A DNA stretch of 64,000 bases from Stomorhina lunata (GCA_933228675.1 OW121744.1:97186865-97250864), one strand, 5' to 3'; shown: positions 1 through 14,100, counted from the stretch's first letter. Notes: generated by a model not told the origin, from the sequence alone. Translations and numbers: made by a program.

Positions 1-320
1 ACTTGGCCTAACTACATATTAGGCACAACGAAAAATATTTAACAGCTTATTAATATAAAACTATAACCGGTTATGAGACCAAATTTTGTGCAAAATAAAT
101 ACAAGATACTTTCGAATATTGAACTACTTATAAGGCTACCGAATTTAGTCGAAAGATTTTACCAACAATACCAACTAGCATAAGAAATATTTTCGACTTT
201 AGTCCAGATTTTGAATAAGCTGCACCCTCGTTGATATATTGGATATGTTTCTAAATTTAACACAACTTGATTGAGGGTATAAAAGATTCGGCATAGCCGA
301 ATATAACACTCTTACTTGTT
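1..320 (-). mobile_element. Mini-me-like dispersed element, family 1, partial copy
   Basis: Minus-orientation 5' portion of a dispersed repeat, cut by the window edge. On the minus strand it begins AACAAGTAAGAGTGTTATA and runs into a body also seen at 50167-51724 (plus) and 57595-59069 (minus); shared landmarks include the segments around 'accggttatgagac', 'ctgcaccctcg' and 'ggcatagccgaatataac'. It is non-coding. The assignment to a mini-me-like class comes from the longer copies, which carry the GTCY-rich core. The boundary at 320 is the conserved terminal ACTTGTT. Confidence 0.75.
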
Positions 321-1030
321 ATAAACAATTTTATTAATTTATTTCATAAACAAAACCATTTTTTTCTAGTTATTTAAATAACACTTATTATTTTCTATAT
401 TAAAATCAATTTCCTATATTACCACTTCGACGAAAAACCAATAAGAAAACAATTTGTAATATAACAAACCAATAACCAATTGACCACGAGTTAACAGAAA
501 ACCTTTAACAAAAATTGCGGCCAGGTATCTCTTGTTGTTCCTTTTCATTTTGCTATGGAATATTTAATGAAAAAATGTTTTAGTTAACTGGTTTTCAGTT
601 GAAGATTTTTCGCTTTTTTTATTTTTAGAAACAAATAAATGGCAAAGAATTTTTTAATAAAACTAAGTGAAATCCAAAACTAACAATCAACACATATTTT
701 CAAATGCTAACAAAACCAAAAAATGAATGAGTAGACAGACGAACTGATAGACGGAAAAGCATTAAAACAATCTAAAAATTCTTTGTTACATGAATATAGT
801 GGCCATATATGAAGTTTTTCTAGTGGTTTTTATAAAAAATTGTTAACTTGGTAAATAGTTGTTTTAGTTTGTAGTTTAGTAACCAAAAAAAACTAAAAGT
901 AAATTGGTGATGTTGTTGGTTTTGTTCAAAATTCTATCAATACAATCTGAACAAATTAACACGTGTATATGTAAACCGGAAACAGCATAAACCAAGGAAA
1001 CCTGAATGAAAGACAATTTAAATCAAAAAT
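321..1030. other. AT-rich unique DNA, no gene seen
   Basis: AT-rich sequence with short homopolymer runs and no open frame with recognisable protein similarity. It ends at the ragged left edge of the first 23-bp array. No RNA gene, transposon terminus or promoter could be supported. Confidence 0.5.
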
Positions 1031-4000
1031 TTAGAAAATTTTCTATCAAAATTTTCTATAGAAAATTATGAAAATTTTCTATAGAAAATTATGAAAATTT
1101 TCTATAGAAAATTATGAAAATTTTCTATAGAAAATTATGAAAATTTTCTATAGAAAATTATGAAAATTTTCTATAGAAAATTATGAAAATTTTCTATAGA
1201 AAATTATGAAAATTTTCTATAGAAAATTATGAAAATTTTCTATAGAAAATTATGAAAATTTTCTATAGAAAATTATGAAAATTTTCTATAGAAAATTATA
1301 AAAATTTTCTATAGAAAATTATGAAAATTTTCTATAGAAAATTATGAAAATTTTCTATAGAAAATTATGAAAATTTTCTATAGAAAATTATGAAAATTTT
1401 CTATAGAAAATTATGAAAATTTTCTATAGAAAATTATGAAAATTTTCTATAGAAAATTATGAAAATTTGCTATAGAAAATTATGAAAATTTGCTATAGAA
1501 AATTATGAAAATTTTCTATAGAAAATTATGAAAATTTCCTATAGAAAATTATGAAAATTTTCTATAGAAAATTATGAAAATTTTCTATAGAAAATTATGA
1601 AAATTTTCTATAGAAAATTATGAAAATTTTCTATAGAAAATTATGAAAATTTTCTATAGAAAATTATGAAAATTTTCTATAGAAAATTATGAAAATTTTC
1701 TATAGAAAATTATGAAAATTTTCTATAGAAAATTATGAAAATTTTCTATAGAAAATTATGAAAATTTTCTATAGAAAATTATGAAAATTTTCTATAGAAA
1801 ATTATGAAAATTTTCTATAGAAAATTATGAAAATTTTCTATAGAAAATTATGAAAATTTTCTATAGAAAATTATGAAAATTTTCTATAGAAAATTATGAA
1901 AATTTTCTATAGAAAATTATGAAAATTTTCTATAGAAAATTATGAAAATTTTCTATAGAAAATTATGAAAATTTTCTATAGAAAATTATGAAAATTTTCT
2001 ATAGAAAATTATGAAAATTTTCTATAGAAAATTATGAAAATTTTCTATAGAAAATTATGAAAATTTTCTATAGAAAATTATGAAAATTTTCTATAGAAAA
2101 TTATGCAAATTTTCTACAGAAAATTATGAAAATTTTCTATAGAAAATTATGAAAATTTTCTATAGAAAATTATGAAAATTTTCTATAGAAAATTATGAAA
2201 ATTTTCTACAGAAAATTATGAAAATTTTCTATAGAAAATTATGAAAATTTTCTATAGAAAATTATGAAAATTTTCTATAGAAAATTATGAAAATTTTCTA
2301 TAGAAAATTATGAAAATTTTCTATAGAAAATTATGAAAATTTTCTATAGAAAATTATGAAAATTTTCTATAGAAAATTATGAAAATTTTCTATAGAAAAT
2401 TATGAAAATTTTCTATAGAAAATTATGAAAATTTTCTATAGAAAATTATGAAAATTTTCTATAGAAAATTATGAAAATTTTCTATAGAAAATTATGAAAA
2501 TTTTCTATAGAAAATTATGAAAATTTTCTATAGAAAATTATGAAAATTTTCTATAGAAAATTATGAAAATTTTCTATAGAAAATTATGAAAATTTTCTAT
2601 AGAAAATTATGAAAATTTTCTATAGAAAATTATGAAAATTTTCTATAGAAAATTATGAATATTTTCTATAGAAAATTATGAAAATTTTCTATAGAAAATT
2701 ATGAAAATTTTCTATAGAAAATTATGAAAATTTTCTATAGAAAATTATGAAAATTTTCTATAGAAAATTATGAAAATTTTCTATAGAAAATTATGAAAAT
2801 TTTCTATAGAAAATTATGAAAACTTTCTATAGAAAATTATGAAAATTTTCTATAGAAAATTATGAAAATTTTCTATAGAAAATTATGAAAATTTTCTATA
2901 GAAAATTATGAAAATTTTCTATAGAAAATTATGAAAATTTTCTATAGAAAATTATGAAAATTTTCTATAGAAAATTATGAAAATTTTCTATAGAAAATTA
3001 TGAAAATTTTCTATAGAAAATTATGAAAATTTTCTATAGAAAATTATGAAAATTTTCTATAGAAAATTATGAAAATTTTCTATAGAAAATTATGAAAATT
3101 TTCTATAGAAAATTATGAAAATTTTCTATAGAAAATTATGAAAATTTTCTATAGAAAATTATGAAAATTTTCTATAGAAAATTATGAAAATTTTCTATAG
3201 AAAATTATGAAAATTTTCTATAGAAAATTATGAAAATTTTCTATAGAAAATTATGAAAATTTTCTATAGAAAATTATGAAAATTTTCTATAGAAAATTAT
3301 GAAAATTTTCTATAGAAAATTATGAAAATTTTCTATAGAAAATTATGAAAATTTTCTATAGAAAATTATGAAAATTTTCTATAGAAAATTATGAAAATTT
3401 TCTATAGAAAATTATGAAAATTTTCTATAGAAAATTATGAAAATTTTCTATAGAAAATTATGAAAATTTTCTATAGAAAATTATGAAAATTTTCTATAGA
3501 AAATTATGAAAATTTTCTATAGAAAATTATGAAAATTTTCTATAGAAAATTATGAAAATTTTCTATAGAAAATTATGAAAATTTTCTATAGAAAATTATG
3601 AAAATTTTCTATAGAAAATTATGAAAATTTTCTATAGAAAATTATGAAAATTTTCTATAGAAAATTATGAAAATTTTCTATAGAAAATTATGAAAATTTT
3701 CTATAGAAAATTATGAAAATTTTCTATAGAAAATTATGAAAATTTTCTATAGAAAATTATGAAAATTTTCTATAGAAAATTATGAAAATTTTCTATAGAA
3801 AATTATGAAAATTTTCTATAGAAAATTATGAAAATTTTCTATAGAAAATTATGAAAATTTTCTATAGAAAATTATGAAAATTTTCTATAGAAAATTATGA
3901 AAATTTTCTATAGAAAATTATGAAAATTTTCTATAGAAAATTATGAAAATTTTCTATAGAAAATTATGAAAATTTTCTATAGAAAATTATGAAAATTTTC

Positions 4001-5275
4001 TATAGAAAATTATGAAAATTTTCTATAGAAAATTATGAAAATTTTCTATAGAAAATTATGAAAATTTTCTATAGAAAATTATGAAAATTTTCTATAGAAA
4101 ATTATGAAAATTTTCTATAGAAAATTATGAAAATTTTCTATAGAAAATTATGAAAATTTTCTATAGAAAATTATGAAAATTTTCTATAGAAAATTATGAA
4201 AATTTTCTATAGAAAATTATGAAAATTTTCTATAGAAAATTATGAAAATTTTCTATAGAAAATTATGAAAATTTTCTATAGAAAATTATGAAAATTTTCT
4301 ATAGAAAATTATGAAAATTTTCTATAGAAAATTATGAAAATTTTCTATAGAAAATTATGAAAATTTTCTATAGAAAATTATGAAAATTTTCTATAGAAAA
4401 TTATGAAAATTTTCTATAGAAAATTATGAAAATTTTCTATAGAAAATTATGAAAATTTTCTATAGAAAATTATGAAAATTTTCTATAGAAAATTATGAAA
4501 ATTTTCTATAGAAAATTATGAAAATTTTCTATAGAAAATTATGAAAATTTTCTATAGAAAATTATGAAAATTTTCTATAGAAAATTATGAAAATTTTCTA
4601 TAGAAAATTATGAAAATTTTCTATAGAAAATTATGAAAATTTTCTATAGAAAATTATGAAAATTTTCTATAGAAAATTATGAAAATTTTCTATAGAAAAT
4701 TATGAAAATTTTCTATAGAAAATTATGAAAATTTTCTATAGAAAATTATGAACGTTTTCTATAGAAAATTATGAAAATTTTCTATAGAAAATTATGAAAA
4801 TTTTCTATAGAAAATTATGAACGTTTTCTATAGAAAATTATGAAAATTTTCTATAGAAAATTATGAAAATTTTCTATAGAAAATTATGAACGTTTTCTAT
4901 AGAAAATTATGAAAATTTTCTATAGAAAATTATGAAAATTTTCTATAGAAAATTATGAAAATTTTCTATAGAAAATTATGAAAATTTTCTATAGAAAATT
5001 ATGAAAATTTTCTATAGAAAATTATGAAAATTTTCTATAGAAAATTATGAAAATTTTCTATAGAAAATTATGAAAATTTTCTATAGAAAATTATGAAAAT
5101 TTTCTATAGAAAATTATGAAAATTTTCTATAGAAAATTATGAAAATTTTCTATAGAAAATTATGAAAATTTTCTATAGAAAATTATGAAAATTTTCTATA
5201 GAAAATTATGAAAATTTTCTATAGAAAATTATGAAAATTTTCTATAGAAAATTATGAGTATTTTCTATAAAAAAT
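1031..5275 (+). repeat. Satellite array A1, 23-bp palindromic unit (about 184 copies)
   Basis: Tandem array with a 23-bp unit made of an 18-bp perfect palindrome, AATTTTCTATAGAAAATT, followed by the 5-bp spacer ATGAA. The spacer is the main feature that gives the array a direction. Units are nearly identical; variants include TTATGCAAAT near 2104, CTACAG near 2116 and 2208, and an AACG variant at 4751, 4820 and 4889, exactly three units apart. The right edge decays at about 5257-5275. Array A2 has the same unit and the same right flank. Confidence 0.97.
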
Positions 5276-7530
5276 TTTTATAGTCTAAAAATATATATAT
5301 ATTTTTTGCAGGTATCAGACCTATTTGTCTCCTGGTATACCTCTTTATATGTATGTATATATGTATGTGTGTGTAAAAATAAACCGTTTATTATTTAAGT
5401 GAAATTAAATTCTAACATATTTACTTTTAGCAATTATAATTAAGTGCTCTACAAGATAGACAGTTAGAAAAGCCGAAGGACAATAGGAAGAACTTTTGAA
5501 TAGATGAAACTATGTAAAGACATACTCAAGACATCATTCCTGCTGCTGTTGTTCATATGGAAACTTAATATCATTTATATACAAAAAGGTAAGTAATAAA
5601 AATTGTTTTGCTAACAAAAGATATTTAATTAAAAGAAATTCTCCACAATAAAGGTAAAATTTCATAAACAATTGTTTCATTAAGAAACTTCTTTCTTGTC
5701 TAGTTGAGACCTTACTCCTTCCCAGGTACCTCTATATTAAATGTTTGTTATTTGACAATAATATTTGAAATTAATGATAGCATATCCTCTTAACTTATAC
5801 ATAGATAGGGATTTAATTAACAAACGAAAATTGCTATTTTTATGGAAAATTTTCTATTGTTAATGAAGTGTGGTTTTAATGAATTTTATTTTTTGATAAA
5901 AAGGGAAATAGTTTTGAATGAGAAAAATGGACATTGAAAAGGTAAGCGTTTTCTTTATAATGTAAATGATATGTAATCAAATGTCTATTAATAATAAGAA
6001 AAAGGCTTGTTTTGAACATAAAAATGGCATAGAAATAGACAACATGACACTTTAATAGAAAATAAATTGATCAATAAATAAGATATAACAAAATAAATTT
6101 CTATTTAAACACATATTGACAGATTAATTTCATCCACTGCTAACTGCAGATTTAATTAATCGCAGATTTGAAAAACTAATCTTCTTCGGCCACCCCCTTA
6201 AATGGGTCAACCAATTTCTTATTTTTATTGGAGGTTTTTCTTATTTTTTTAGAAATGTTTCAAAAATTCATTATTTTTATCGAAAATTTTTCAAAAATGG
6301 CTTATTTTATAGGAAATTTTTCAAAAAATTTTTAATTTTTGAAAAAGTTATTATAACTTTTTCAAAAATTTCTTACTTTTACAGGAAATTTTTAAAATTT
6401 TTCTTATTTTTACAAGAAATTTTTCAAACATTTCTTATTTTTATAGGAAATTTTTCAAAAATGTCCTTTTTTATAGGAAATTTTTCAAAACTTTCTTATT
6501 TTTATAGAAAATTTTTCAAAAATTTCTTATTTTAATAGGAAATTTTTCAAAAATTTCTTATTTTTATAGGAGTTTTTTCAAAAAATTCTTATTTTTATAT
6601 TAATTTTATTGGAAATTTTATGAAATTTTTTTATTTTTGTAGGATTTTTTTCAAAAATTTCTTATTTTTATAGGAAATTTTTAAAAAATTTCTTATTTTT
6701 ATAGGAAATTTTTCAAAAATTTCTTATTTTTATAAAAAATTTTTCAAAAATTTCTTATTTTAATAGGAAATTTTTCAAAAATTGCTTATTTTTATAGGAA
6801 ATTTTTAAAAAATTTCTTATTTTTATAGGAAATTTTTCAAAAATTTCTTATTTTTATAGGAAATTTTTCAAAAATTTCTTATTTTTATAGGAAATTTTTC
6901 AAAAATTTCTTATTTTTATAGGAAAATTTTCAAAATTTTCTTATTTTTATAGGAGTTTTTTTTTTAATTTCTTATTTTTATAGAAAATTTTTACAAAATT
7001 TGCTATTTTTATAGGAAATTTTTAAAAAAAAGTTCTTATTTTGATAGGAAATTTTTCAAAAATTTCTTATTTTTATAGGAAATTTTTCAAAAATTTCTTA
7101 TTATTATAGGAAATTTTTCAAAAATTTCTAATTTTTATAGAAAAGTTTTCAAAAATTTCTTATTTTTGTAGGAAATTTTTCAAAAATTTCTTATTTTTAT
7201 AGGAAATTTTTCAAAAATTTCTTATTTTTATATTAATTTTATTGGAAATTTTATGAAATTTTTTTATTTTTGTAGGATTTTTTTTTAATTTCTTAATTTT
7301 ATAAGAAAAGGTTTCAAAAATGTTCTATTTTTATAAGGAATTTTTAAAAAATTTAAAAAAAATTATTTTTATGTGAAATTTTTTTTAAATTTCTCATATT
7401 TATCGGAATTTTGTTTTTTAATTTTTTATTTTTATAGAAAATTTTTCAAAAAAATTTTTATTTGTATAGGATTTTTATTTAAAATTTCTCATTTTTATAG
7501 GAAATTTTTCAAAAATTTCTTATTTTTATA
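5276..7530. repeat. Duplicated module, copy 1 (unique segment plus array B1)
   Basis: This segment matches 17448-19880 base for base apart from scattered substitutions and small indels. Examples are ATCAGAC/ATCGGAC, TACCTCTTT/TACCGCTTT, AATTCTCC/AATTCCCC and GTAAGCG/GTAGGTG. The later part, inside array B, differs by several repeat units (about 200 bp longer in copy 2). Both copies directly follow a 23-bp array with the same edge. Copy 1 stops matching at about 7530, roughly 430 bp before the assembly gap. It is either a recent duplication or two haplotypes placed in series. Confidence 0.9.
5431..5588 (+). CDS. Candidate first coding exon encoding a signal-peptide-like segment (copy 1)
   Basis: A possible host exon. 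A pyrimidine-rich acceptor, TTTACTTTTAG, ends at 5430. The exon has about 73 nt of leader, and a TAG lies directly before the ATG at 5504, so the start is bounded. It has 28 codons plus one base up to the consensus donor G|GTAAGTAA at 5588/5589. Residues 1-9 are polar and basic (MKLCKDILK), followed by a hydrophobic core, TSFLLLLFIWKLNIIYI, as expected of a signal peptide or membrane anchor. The intron would be phase 1, the usual phase after signal-peptide exons of secreted or cell-surface proteins. Intron retention would end the frame two codons later. The copy at 17602 differs by one synonymous change (AAA/AAG). The gene is not recognised. The Kozak context is poor, and chance cannot be excluded without RNA evidence. 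Confidence 0.45.
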
Positions 7531-7961
7531 ATAAAATTTTCAAAAATCGTATTTTGATAGGAATTTTTTTTAAATTTCTGATTTCCATTTTTTCATATTT
7601 CTTATCTTTAACGGAAATTTTTCAAAAATTTCATATTTTTATATGAAATTTTTGAAAAAAAAAATTATTTTCGTAATAAAGTTTTAAAAAAATTTTTAAT
7701 TTTTGTAGAAAAATTTTCAAAAATTTCTTATTTTTATATAAAATTTCTTATTTTTATTGGAAATTTTTCAGAAATTTCCTATTTTTATTGGAAATTTTTC
7801 AAAAACTTCTTATTTTTATTGGAAATTTTTCAAAAAAATTTTTTTTATTAAAATTTTTCAAAAAAATTTTTTTTATTAAAATTTTTCAAAAAAAATTTTC
7901 TTATAAAAATTTTTTAATTTTTTTTTTTTTAATTTTACAGGAAACTTTTTAAGGATTTCTT
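6209..7961 (+). repeat. Degenerate 31-bp tandem array B1
   Basis: About 55 degenerate units of 31 bp. Each has a TTATTTTTATAGG part and a GAAATTTTTCAAAAATTTC part, the latter an inverted repeat around one central base. Successive CTTATTTTTATAGG blocks are 31 bp apart (6847, 6878). The right half from about 7530 is much more diverged and A/T-slipped, and runs into the gap. Open frames inside it are low-complexity by-products of the repeat. Confidence 0.92.
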
Positions 7962-8161
7962 NNNNNNNNNNNNNNNNNNNNNNNNNNNNNNNNNNNNNNN
8001 NNNNNNNNNNNNNNNNNNNNNNNNNNNNNNNNNNNNNNNNNNNNNNNNNNNNNNNNNNNNNNNNNNNNNNNNNNNNNNNNNNNNNNNNNNNNNNNNNNNN
8101 NNNNNNNNNNNNNNNNNNNNNNNNNNNNNNNNNNNNNNNNNNNNNNNNNNNNNNNNNNNNN
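7962..8161. other. Assembly gap (200 N)
   Basis: Exactly 200 Ns, a standard placeholder length, so the true distance is unknown. It separates copy 1 of the duplicated module from the 23-bp array of copy 2. Adjacency across this point is a scaffolding inference and not sequence. Confidence 0.99.
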
Positions 8162-11100
8162 TATGAAAATTTTCTATAGAAAATTATGAAAATTTTCTAT
8201 AGAAAATTATGAAAATTTTCTATAGAAAATTATGAAAATTTTCTATAGAAAATTATGAAAATTTTCTATAGAAAATTATGAAAATTTTCTATAGAAAATT
8301 ATGAAAATTTTCTATAGAAAATTATGAAAATTTTCTATAGAAAATTATGAAAATTTTCTATAGAAAATTATAAAAATTTTCTATAGAAAATTATGAAAAT
8401 TTTCTATAGAAAATTATGAAAATTTTCTATAGAAAATTATGAAAATTTTCTATAGAAAATTATGAAAATTTTCTATAGAAAATTATGAAAATTTTCTATA
8501 GAAAATTATGAAAATTTTCTATAGAAAATTATCCAAATTTTCTATAGAAAATTATCCAAATTTTCTATAGAAAATTATGAAAATTTTCTATAGAAAATTA
8601 TGAAAATTTTCTATAGAAAATTATGAAAATTTTCTATAGAAAATTATGAAAATTTTCTATAGAAAATTATGAAAATTTTCTATAGAAAATTATGAAAATT
8701 TTCTATAGAAAATTATGAAAATTTTCTATAGAAAATTATGAAAATTTTCTATAGAAAATTATGAAAATTTTCTATAGAAAATTATGAAAATTTTCTATAG
8801 AAAATTATGAAAATTTTCTATAGAAAATTATGAAAATTTTCTATAGAAAATTATGAAAATTTTCTAGAGAAAATTATGAAAATTTTCTATAGAAAATTAT
8901 GAAAATTTTCTATAGAAAATTATGAAAATTTTCTAGAGAAAATTATGAAAATTTTCTAGAGAAAATTATGAAAATTTTCTAGAGAAAATTATGAAAATTT
9001 TCTATAGAAAATTATGAAAATTTTCTATAGAAAATTATGAAAATTTTCTATAGAAAATTATGAAAATTTTCTATAGAAAATTATAAAAATTTTCTATAGA
9101 AAATTATGAAAATTTTCTATAGAAAATTATGAAAATTTTCTATAGAAAATTATGAAAATTTTCTATAGAAAATTATGAAAATTTTCTATAGAAAATTATG
9201 AAAATTTTCTATAGAAAATTATGAAAATTTTCTATAGAAAATTATGAAAATTTTCTATAGAAAATTATGAAAATTTTCTATAGAAAATTATGAAAATTTT
9301 CTATAGAAAATTATGAAAATTTTCTATAGAAAATTATGAAAATTTTCTATAGAAAATTATAAAAATTTTCTATAGAAAATTATGAAAATTTTCTATAGAA
9401 AATTATGAAAATTTTCTATAGAAAATTATGAAAATTTTCTATAGAAAATTATGAAAATTTTCTATAGAAAATTATGAAAATTTTCTATAGAAAATTATGA
9501 AAATTTTCTATAGAAAATTATGAAAATTTTCTATAGAAAATTATCCAAATTTTCTATAGAAAATTATCCAAATTTTCTATAGAAAATTATGAAAATTTTC
9601 TATAGAAAATTATGAAAATTTTCTATAGAAAATTATGAAAATTTTCTATAGAAAATTATGAAAATTTTCTATAGAAAATTATGAAAATTTTCTATAGAAA
9701 ATTATGAAAATTTTCTATAGAAAATTATGAAAATTTTCTATAGAAAATTATGAAAATTTTCTATAGAAAATTATGAAAATTTTCTATAGAAAATTATGAA
9801 AATTTTCTATAGAAAATTATCCAAATTTTCTATAGAAAATTATCCAAATTTTCTATAGAAAATTATGAAAATTTTCTATAGAAAATTATGAAAATTTTCT
9901 ATAGAAAATTATGAAAATTTTCTATAGAAAATTATGAAAATTTTCTATAGAAAATTATGAAAATTTTCTATAGAAAATTATGAAAATTTTCTATAGAAAA
10001 TTATGAAAATTTTCTATAGAAAATTATGAAAATTTTCTATAGAAAATTATGAAAATTTTCTATAGAAAATTATGAAAATTTTCTATAGAAAATTATGAAA
10101 ATTTTCTATAGAAAATTATGAAAATTTTCTATAGAAAATTATGAAAATTTTCTATAGAAAATTATGAAAATTTTCTATAGAAAATTATGAAAATTTTCTA
10201 TAGAAAATTATGAAAATTTTCTATAGAAAATTATGAAAATTTTCTATAGAAAATTATGAAAATTTTCTATAGAAAATTATGAAAATTTTCTATAGAAAAT
10301 TATGAAAATTTTCTATAGAAAATTATGAAAATTTTCTATAGAAAATTATGAAAATTTTCTATAGAAAATTATGAAAATTTTCTATAGAAAATTATGAAAA
10401 TTTTCTATAGAAAATTATGAAAATTTTCTATAGAAAATTATGAAAATTTTCTATAGAAAATTATGAAAATTTTCTATAGAAAATTATGAAAATTTTCTAT
10501 AGAAAATTATGAAAATTTTCTATAGAAAATTATGAAAATTTTCTATAGAAAATTATGAAAATTTTCTATAGAAAATTATGAAAATTTTCTATAGAAAATT
10601 ATGAAAATTTTCTATAGAAAATTATGAAAATTTTCTATAGAAAATTATGAAAATTTTCTATAGAAAATTATGAAAATTTTCTATAGAAAATTATGAAAAT
10701 TTTCTATAGAAAATTATGAAAATTTTCTATAGAAAATTATGAAAATTTTCTATAGAAAATTATGAAAATTTTCTATAGAAAATTATGAAAATTTTCTATA
10801 GAAAATTATGAAAATTTTCTATAGAAAATTATGAAAATTTTCTATAGAAAATTATGAAAATTTTCTATAGAAAATTATGAAAATTTTCTATAGAAAATTA
10901 TGAAAATTTTCTATAGAAAATTATGAAAATTTTCTATAGAAAATTATGAAAATTTTCTATAGAAAATTATGAAAATTTTCTATAGAAAATTATGAAAATT
11001 TTCTATAGAAAATTATGAAAATTTTCTATAGAAAATTATGAAAATTTTCTATAGAAAATTATGAAAATTTTCTATAGAAAATTATGAAAATTTTCTATAG

Positions 11101-14100
11101 AAAATTATGAAAATTTTCTATAGAAAATTATGAAAATTTTCTATAGAAAATTATGAAAATTTTCTATAGAAAATTATGAAAATTTTCTATAGAAAATTAT
11201 GAAAATTTTCTATAGAAAATTATGAAAATTTTCTATAGAAAATTATGAAAATTTTCTATAGAAAATTATGAAAATTTTCTATAGAAAATTATGAAAATTT
11301 TCTATAGAAAATTATGAAAATTTTCTATAGAAAATTATAAAAATTTTCTATAGAAAATTATGAAAATTTTCTATAGAAAATTATGAAAATTTTCTATAGA
11401 AAATTATGAAAATTTTCTATAGAAAATTATGAAAATTTTCTATAGAAAATTATGAAAATTTTCTATAGAAAATTATGAAAATTTTCTATAGAAAATTATG
11501 AAAATTTTCTATAGAAAATTATGAAAATTTTCTATAGAAAATTATAAAAATTTTCTATAGAAAATTATGAAAATTTTCTATAGAAAATTATGAAAATTTT
11601 CTATAGAAAATTATGAAAATTTTCTATAGAAAATTATAAAAATTTTCTATAGAAAATTATGAAAATTTTCTATAGAAAATTATGAAAATTTTCTATAGAA
11701 AATTATGAAAATTTTCTATAGAAAATTATGAAAATTTTCTATAGAAAATTATGAAAATTTTCTATAGAAAATTATGAAAATTTTCTATAGAAAATTATGA
11801 AAATTTTCTATAGAAAATTATGAAAATTTTCTATAGAAAATTATGAAAATTTTCTATAGAAAATTATGAAAATTTTCTATAGAAAATTATGAAAATTTTC
11901 TATAGAAAATTATGAAAATTTTCTATAGAAAATTATGAAAATTTTCTATAGAAAATTATGAAAATTTTCTATAGAAAATTATGAAAATTTTCTATAGAAA
12001 ATTATGAAAATTTTCTATAGAAAATTATGAAAATTTTCTATAGAAAATTATGAAAATTTTCTATAGAAAATTATGAAAATTTTCTATAGAAAATTATAAA
12101 AATTTTCTATAGAAAATTATGAAAATTTTCTATAGAAAATTATGAAAATTTTCTATAGAAAATTATGAAAATTTTCTATAGAAAATTATAAAAATTTTCT
12201 ATAGAAAATTATGAAAATTTTCTATAGAAAATTATGAAAATTTTCTATAGAAAATTATGAAAATTTTCTATAGAAAATTATGAAAATTTTCTATAGAAAA
12301 TTATGAAAATTTTCTATAGAAAATTATGAAAATTTTCTATAGAAAATTATGAAAATTTTCTATAGAAAATTATGAAAATTTTCTATAGAAAATTATGAAA
12401 ATTTTCTATAGAAAATTATGAAAATTTTCTATAGAAAATTATGAAAATTTTCTATAGAAAATTATGAAAATTTTCTATAGAAAATTATGAAAATTTTCTA
12501 TAGAAAATTATGAAAATTTTCTATAGAAAATTATGAAAATTTTCTATAGAAAATTATGAAAATTTTCTATAGAAAATTATGAAAATTTTCTATAGAAAAT
12601 TATAAAAATTTTCTATAGAAAATTATGAAAATTTTCTATAGAAAATTATGAAAATTTTCTATAGAAAATTATGAAAATTTTCTATAGAAAATTATAAAAA
12701 TTTTCTATAGAAAATTATGAAAATTTTCTATAGAAAATTATGAAAATTTTCTATAGAAAATTATGAAAATTTTCTATAGAAAATTATGAAAATTTTCTAT
12801 AGAAAATTATGAAAATTTTCTATAGAAAATTATGAAAATTTTCTATAGAAAATTATGAAAATTTTCTATAGAAAATTATGAAAATTTTCTATAGAAAATT
12901 ATGAAAATTTTCTATAGAAAATTATGAAAATTTTCTATAGAAAATTATGAAAATTTTCTATAGAAAATTATGAAAATTTTCTATAGAAAATTATGAAAAT
13001 TTTCTATAGAAAATTATGAAAATTTTCTATAGAAAATTATGAAAATTTTCTATAGAAAATTATGAAAATTTTCTATAGAAAATTATGAAAATTTTCTATA
13101 GAAAATTATGAAAATTTTCTATAGAAAATTATGAAAATTTTCTATAGAAAATTATGAAAATTTTCTATAGAAAATTATGAAAATTTTCTATAGAAAATTA
13201 TGAAAATTTTCTATAGAAAATTATAAAATTTTCTATAGAAAATTATGAAAATTTTCTATAGAAAATTATGAAAATTTTCTATAGAAAATTATGAAAATTT
13301 TCTATAGAAAATTATAAAAATTTTCTATAGAAAATTATGAAAATTTTCTATAGAAAATTATGAAAATTTTCTATAGAAAATTATGAAAATTTTCTATAGA
13401 AAATTATGAAAATTTTCTATAGAAAATTATGAAAATTTTCTATAGAAAATTATGAAAATTTTCTATAGAAAATTATGAAAATTTTCTATAGAAAATTATG
13501 AAAATTTTCTATAGAAAATTATGAAAATTTTCTATAGAAAATTATGAAAATTTTCTATAGAAAATTATGAAAATTTTCTATAGAAAATTATGAAAATTTT
13601 CTATAGAAAATTATGAAAATTTTCTATAGAAAATTATGAAAATTTTCTATAGAAAATTATGAAAATTTTCTATAGAAAATTATGAAAATTTTCTATAGAA
13701 AATTATGAAAATTTTCTATAGAAAATTATGAAAATTTTCTAGAGAAAATTATGAAAATTTTCTATAGAAAATTATGAAAATTTTCTATAGAAAATTATGA
13801 AAATTTTCTATAGAAAATTATGAAAATTTTCTATAGAAAATTATGAAAATTTTCTATAGAAAATTATGAAAATTTTCTATAGAAAATTATAAAAATTTTC
13901 TATAGAAAATTATGAAAATTTTCTATAGAAAATTATGAAAATTTTCTATAGAAAATTATGAAAATTTTCTATAGAAAATTATGAAAATTTTCTATAGAAA
14001 ATTATGAAAATTTTCTATAGAAAATTATGAAAATTTTCTATAGAAAATTATGAAAATTTTCTATAGAAAATTATGAAAATTTTCTATAGAAAATTATAAA

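Noticed and set aside
5311..5430. Exon starting at the TTTTTTGCAG acceptor at 5310
   Set aside because: The following 120 bp contains stops in all frames, and a better acceptor lies at 5430. It could at most be an alternative 5' leader.
5930..5945. Second donor-like GAAAAG|GTAAGC after the candidate exon
   Set aside because: No convincing acceptor or open frame upstream, and the duplicated copy has GTAGGT instead, so it is not conserved.
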